DNA of 8,116 bases from positions 1-8,116 of the forward strand of contig DHIM01000117.1 of the NCBI GenBank assembly GCA_002403785.1, in the 5' to 3' direction. The stretch comes from Clostridium sp. UBA4746. GTDB lineage: Bacteria > Bacillota > Clostridia > Clostridiales > Clostridiaceae. The notes below the pieces were generated by a model. The model had not been told where the DNA came from. It made no database searches and saw nothing but the letters and a program-made list of their open reading frames with translations. Below are positions 6,989 to 8,116 of the stretch, piece after piece (within the stretch, counting starts at the first letter, position 1; each line of letters begins with the position of its first letter). A program made the translations under genes and the position numbers.

Positions 6989-7776
6989 TGAGTGCAGGAC
7001 AATATTCATTAGAAAATAAAGAATTCAATAAAAATTTAGACCTAACAAAGCTAAAACCTTATGGGGATACTATGAATGATGGTAAGGTACAGGTGAGTTT
7101 TACACTTCCAGTTGAAGATAACGAAAGAGGAGTAGAAGTAGCAATTCAACTTGCAAAATCTATGGGCCTTGTTGATACAAACTGTACTCATCATGCCTCT
7201 CTAGATAAAGCATTCTCTTTCTATGTAATTTATGGTTCTTTAATGCATACTGTAAACTACGAAGAAGTCCATGTTCAAACAGTAGATGTAGAAATAATGG
7301 ATATGAAACAAATTGGGGAATATATAAAAGAAAATATTAAGCGCGAAGTTGTAATAATTGGAGCTAGCACGGGAACAGATGCTCATACAGTAGGGATAGA
7401 TGCAATAATGAATATGAAGGGATTCGCAGGGCACTATGGCCTTGAGAGATATCCAATGATTGAGACCTATAATTTAGGAAGCCAAGTTGAAAATGAAGAA
7501 TTTGTTAAAAAAGCCGTAGAGCTTAAAGCGGACGTTCTTTTAGTTTCTCAAACAGTAACTCAAAAGGATATACACATTCAAAACCTTACTAATTTAGTGG
7601 AATTATTAGAGGCAGAAGGTATTAGGGATAAAGTTGTGTTAATTTGTGGAGGACCAAGAATAACTCATGAGTTTGCAAAAGAGCTTGGATACGATGCAGG
7701 CTTTGGACCAGGGAAATTTGCAGATGACGTAGCAAGTTTTGCTGTAACGGAAATGGTTATGAGAGGGTTAGTTTAG
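6988..7776 (+). CDS. kamE: Lysine 5,6-aminomutase, beta subunit
   Basis: KamE is the cobalamin-carrying subunit of lysine 5,6-aminomutase and pairs with KamD. The 262-residue protein has an N-terminal dimerisation domain (about residues 1-110) and a C-terminal Rossmann-like B12 domain. The base-off cobalamin motif D-x-H-x-x-G is present as DAHTVG (131-136), with His133 as the cobalt ligand. Lys144 in MNMKG is the residue that forms the internal aldimine with PLP, which locks the B12 domain in the open resting state. Both residues have exactly the numbers reported for the characterised enzyme. Later elements of the B12 domain include LLVSQTVTQ (184-192) and LICGGPR (218-224), which line the nucleotide tail pocket in this fold. 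No key residue is missing. It is the last gene of the visible operon. Confidence 0.97.
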   Translation: MSAGQYSLENKEFNKNLDLTKLKPYGDTMNDGKVQVSFTLPVEDNERGVEVAIQLAKSMGLVDTNCTHHASLDKAFSFYVIYGSLMHTVNYEEVHVQTVDVEIMDMKQIGEYIKENIKREVVIIGASTGTDAHTVGIDAIMNMKGFAGHYGLERYPMIETYNLGSQVENEEFVKKAVELKADVLLVSQTVTQKDIHIQNLTNLVELLEAEGIRDKVVLICGGPRITHEFAKELGYDAGFGPGKFADDVASFAVTEMVMRGLV

Positions 7777-7889
7777 TTGGTGCCACCCACGTGTACATAA
7801 CCAATATCACTAGCTGCCATCTTTATTGAGTGATTATTAAGTGGAACGTCCATAGTTTCCCCATTAACTTTTATAGGTTTTAAAGACAT
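7773..7889 (-). pseudogene. Possible remnant of a minus-strand coding sequence
   Basis: A 38-residue minus-strand frame begins at an ATG at 7889, with codons open further back to 7976. It contains a protein-like stretch, IKVNGETMDVPLNN followed by HSIKMAASDIGYVHVGGTN, and runs into the kamE stop codon. No ribosome binding site precedes either Met, and the longer start at 7976 lies inside a terminator-like hairpin. I do not recognise the family. It may be a decayed fragment or chance; the amino-acid composition is more protein-like than usual for a shadow frame, which is the only reason to list it. Confidence 0.2.
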
Positions 7890-7958
7890 AGAAGAGGTAG
7901 AATTTAATAAGCAATTAAATAGCTCAGCAAATAGTAATATTTGATATTTAGTACATAT

Positions 7959-7987
7959 AAAAAAGGCTACATACATAATGTGGCCTT
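7959..7987 (-). terminator. Intrinsic terminator-like hairpin, minus-strand orientation
   Basis: Arms AAGGCTACAT (7963-7972) and ATGTGGCCTT (7978-7987) pair over 10 positions, with nine Watson-Crick pairs, one mismatch that can pair as a wobble on the plus-strand RNA, and a 5-base loop. Read on the minus strand, the stem is followed by six T (complement of the A-run 7959-7964), the form of an intrinsic terminator for a leftward transcript arriving from beyond the right edge. On the plus strand only TTAAAAG follows, so it is a poor terminator for kamE. Confidence 0.55.
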
Positions 7988-8011
7988 AAAAGTATGTCCC
8001 CAACTTTTCTC

Positions 8012-8027
8012 TTATTATTAATAATAA
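8012..8027. repeat. AT-only palindrome
   Basis: TTATTATTAATAATAA is a perfect 16-base palindrome without a spacer. In DNA of this composition it may be chance, or a site for a dimeric regulator. Confidence 0.35.
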
Positions 8028-8092
8028 AATTATTCTGATTCCCAAATTAAAAGCATTCTGTTAATCCCCTCGGCCTTACTCATCATTAGCAA

Positions 8093-8116
8093 AACAAATT
8101 GTGGTTACAATTTGTT
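8093..8116 (+). terminator. Perfect inverted repeat at the right edge, possible operon terminator
   Basis: AACAAATTGT and ACAATTTGTT are perfect 10-base arms around a GGTT loop. The left arm is preceded by two more A, so the stem may go on into a T-run beyond the window, which would make it a plus-strand terminator. It is AT-rich and the window ends exactly at the arm, so an operator or another use is possible. Confidence 0.4.

Larger units (their letters stand above)
7777..8116. other. Intergenic region downstream of the kam operon, no convincing gene
   Basis: About 340 bases follow kamE without a gene I can defend. The region holds a motif GGTGCCACCCACGTGT near 7779-7794 just after the kamE stop, an AT palindrome (8012-8027), a hairpin with a run of six A on its left side (7959-7987), and a perfect inverted repeat at the right edge (8093-8116). 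No strong GC hairpin with a T-tract stands directly behind kamE, so the plus-strand operon may end only at the edge repeat or outside the window. A weak minus-strand ORF is described separately. Confidence 0.7.

Noticed and set aside
1..8116. CRISPR array, tRNA or rRNA genes
   Set aside because: No spaced direct repeats and no cloverleaf or rRNA-like segments were noticed; nearly all sequence is accounted for by coding regions.

Overview
The window is AT-rich, has strong AGGAGG-type ribosome binding sites and very tight gene spacing. It carries most of an anaerobic lysine-fermentation cluster, which points to a low-GC fermentative anaerobe, most likely a member of the Clostridia. Fusobacteria and some Bacteroidetes carry related clusters and cannot be excluded from the sequence alone.

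Layout: every confident gene is on the plus strand. (1) 1-578 is the 3' part of an amino-acid ABC transporter ATPase; its start and Walker A lie outside the window. (2) 633-2942 holds kal, kce and kdd, the lower part of the pathway. (3) 2923-5430 holds two accessory ATPases: KamB, a P-loop protein, and KamC, a MutS-like ATPase. Both are annotated by context as reactivation factors of the aminomutase. (4) 5432-7776 holds kamD and kamE, the alpha and beta subunits of the adenosylcobalamin- and PLP-dependent lysine 5,6-aminomutase. (5) 7777-8116 is about 340 bases with no convincing gene. It contains a minus-strand terminator-like hairpin, an AT palindrome, a weak minus-strand ORF that may be decayed sequence, and a perfect inverted repeat at the right edge.

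How the genes work together: beta-lysine is converted by KamDE to 3,5-diaminohexanoate. Kdd oxidatively deaminates it to 5-amino-3-oxohexanoate. Kce cleaves that with acetyl-CoA to acetoacetate and 3-aminobutyryl-CoA. Kal removes ammonia to give crotonyl-CoA, which feeds butyrate formation. KamB and KamC probably keep KamDE active. The transporter may bring in the substrate.

The first pathway enzyme, lysine 2,3-aminomutase (KamA), is not in the window. In the fusobacterial arrangement as I remember it, kamA lies between kdd and kamB, but here those two genes overlap by 20 bases. From kal to kamE the genes are separated by 34 bases or less, or overlap, which supports one translationally coupled operon. 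The most interesting part is the KamB/KamC pair, whose mechanism is poorly understood. The pathway enzymes themselves are of known types with their key residues intact.
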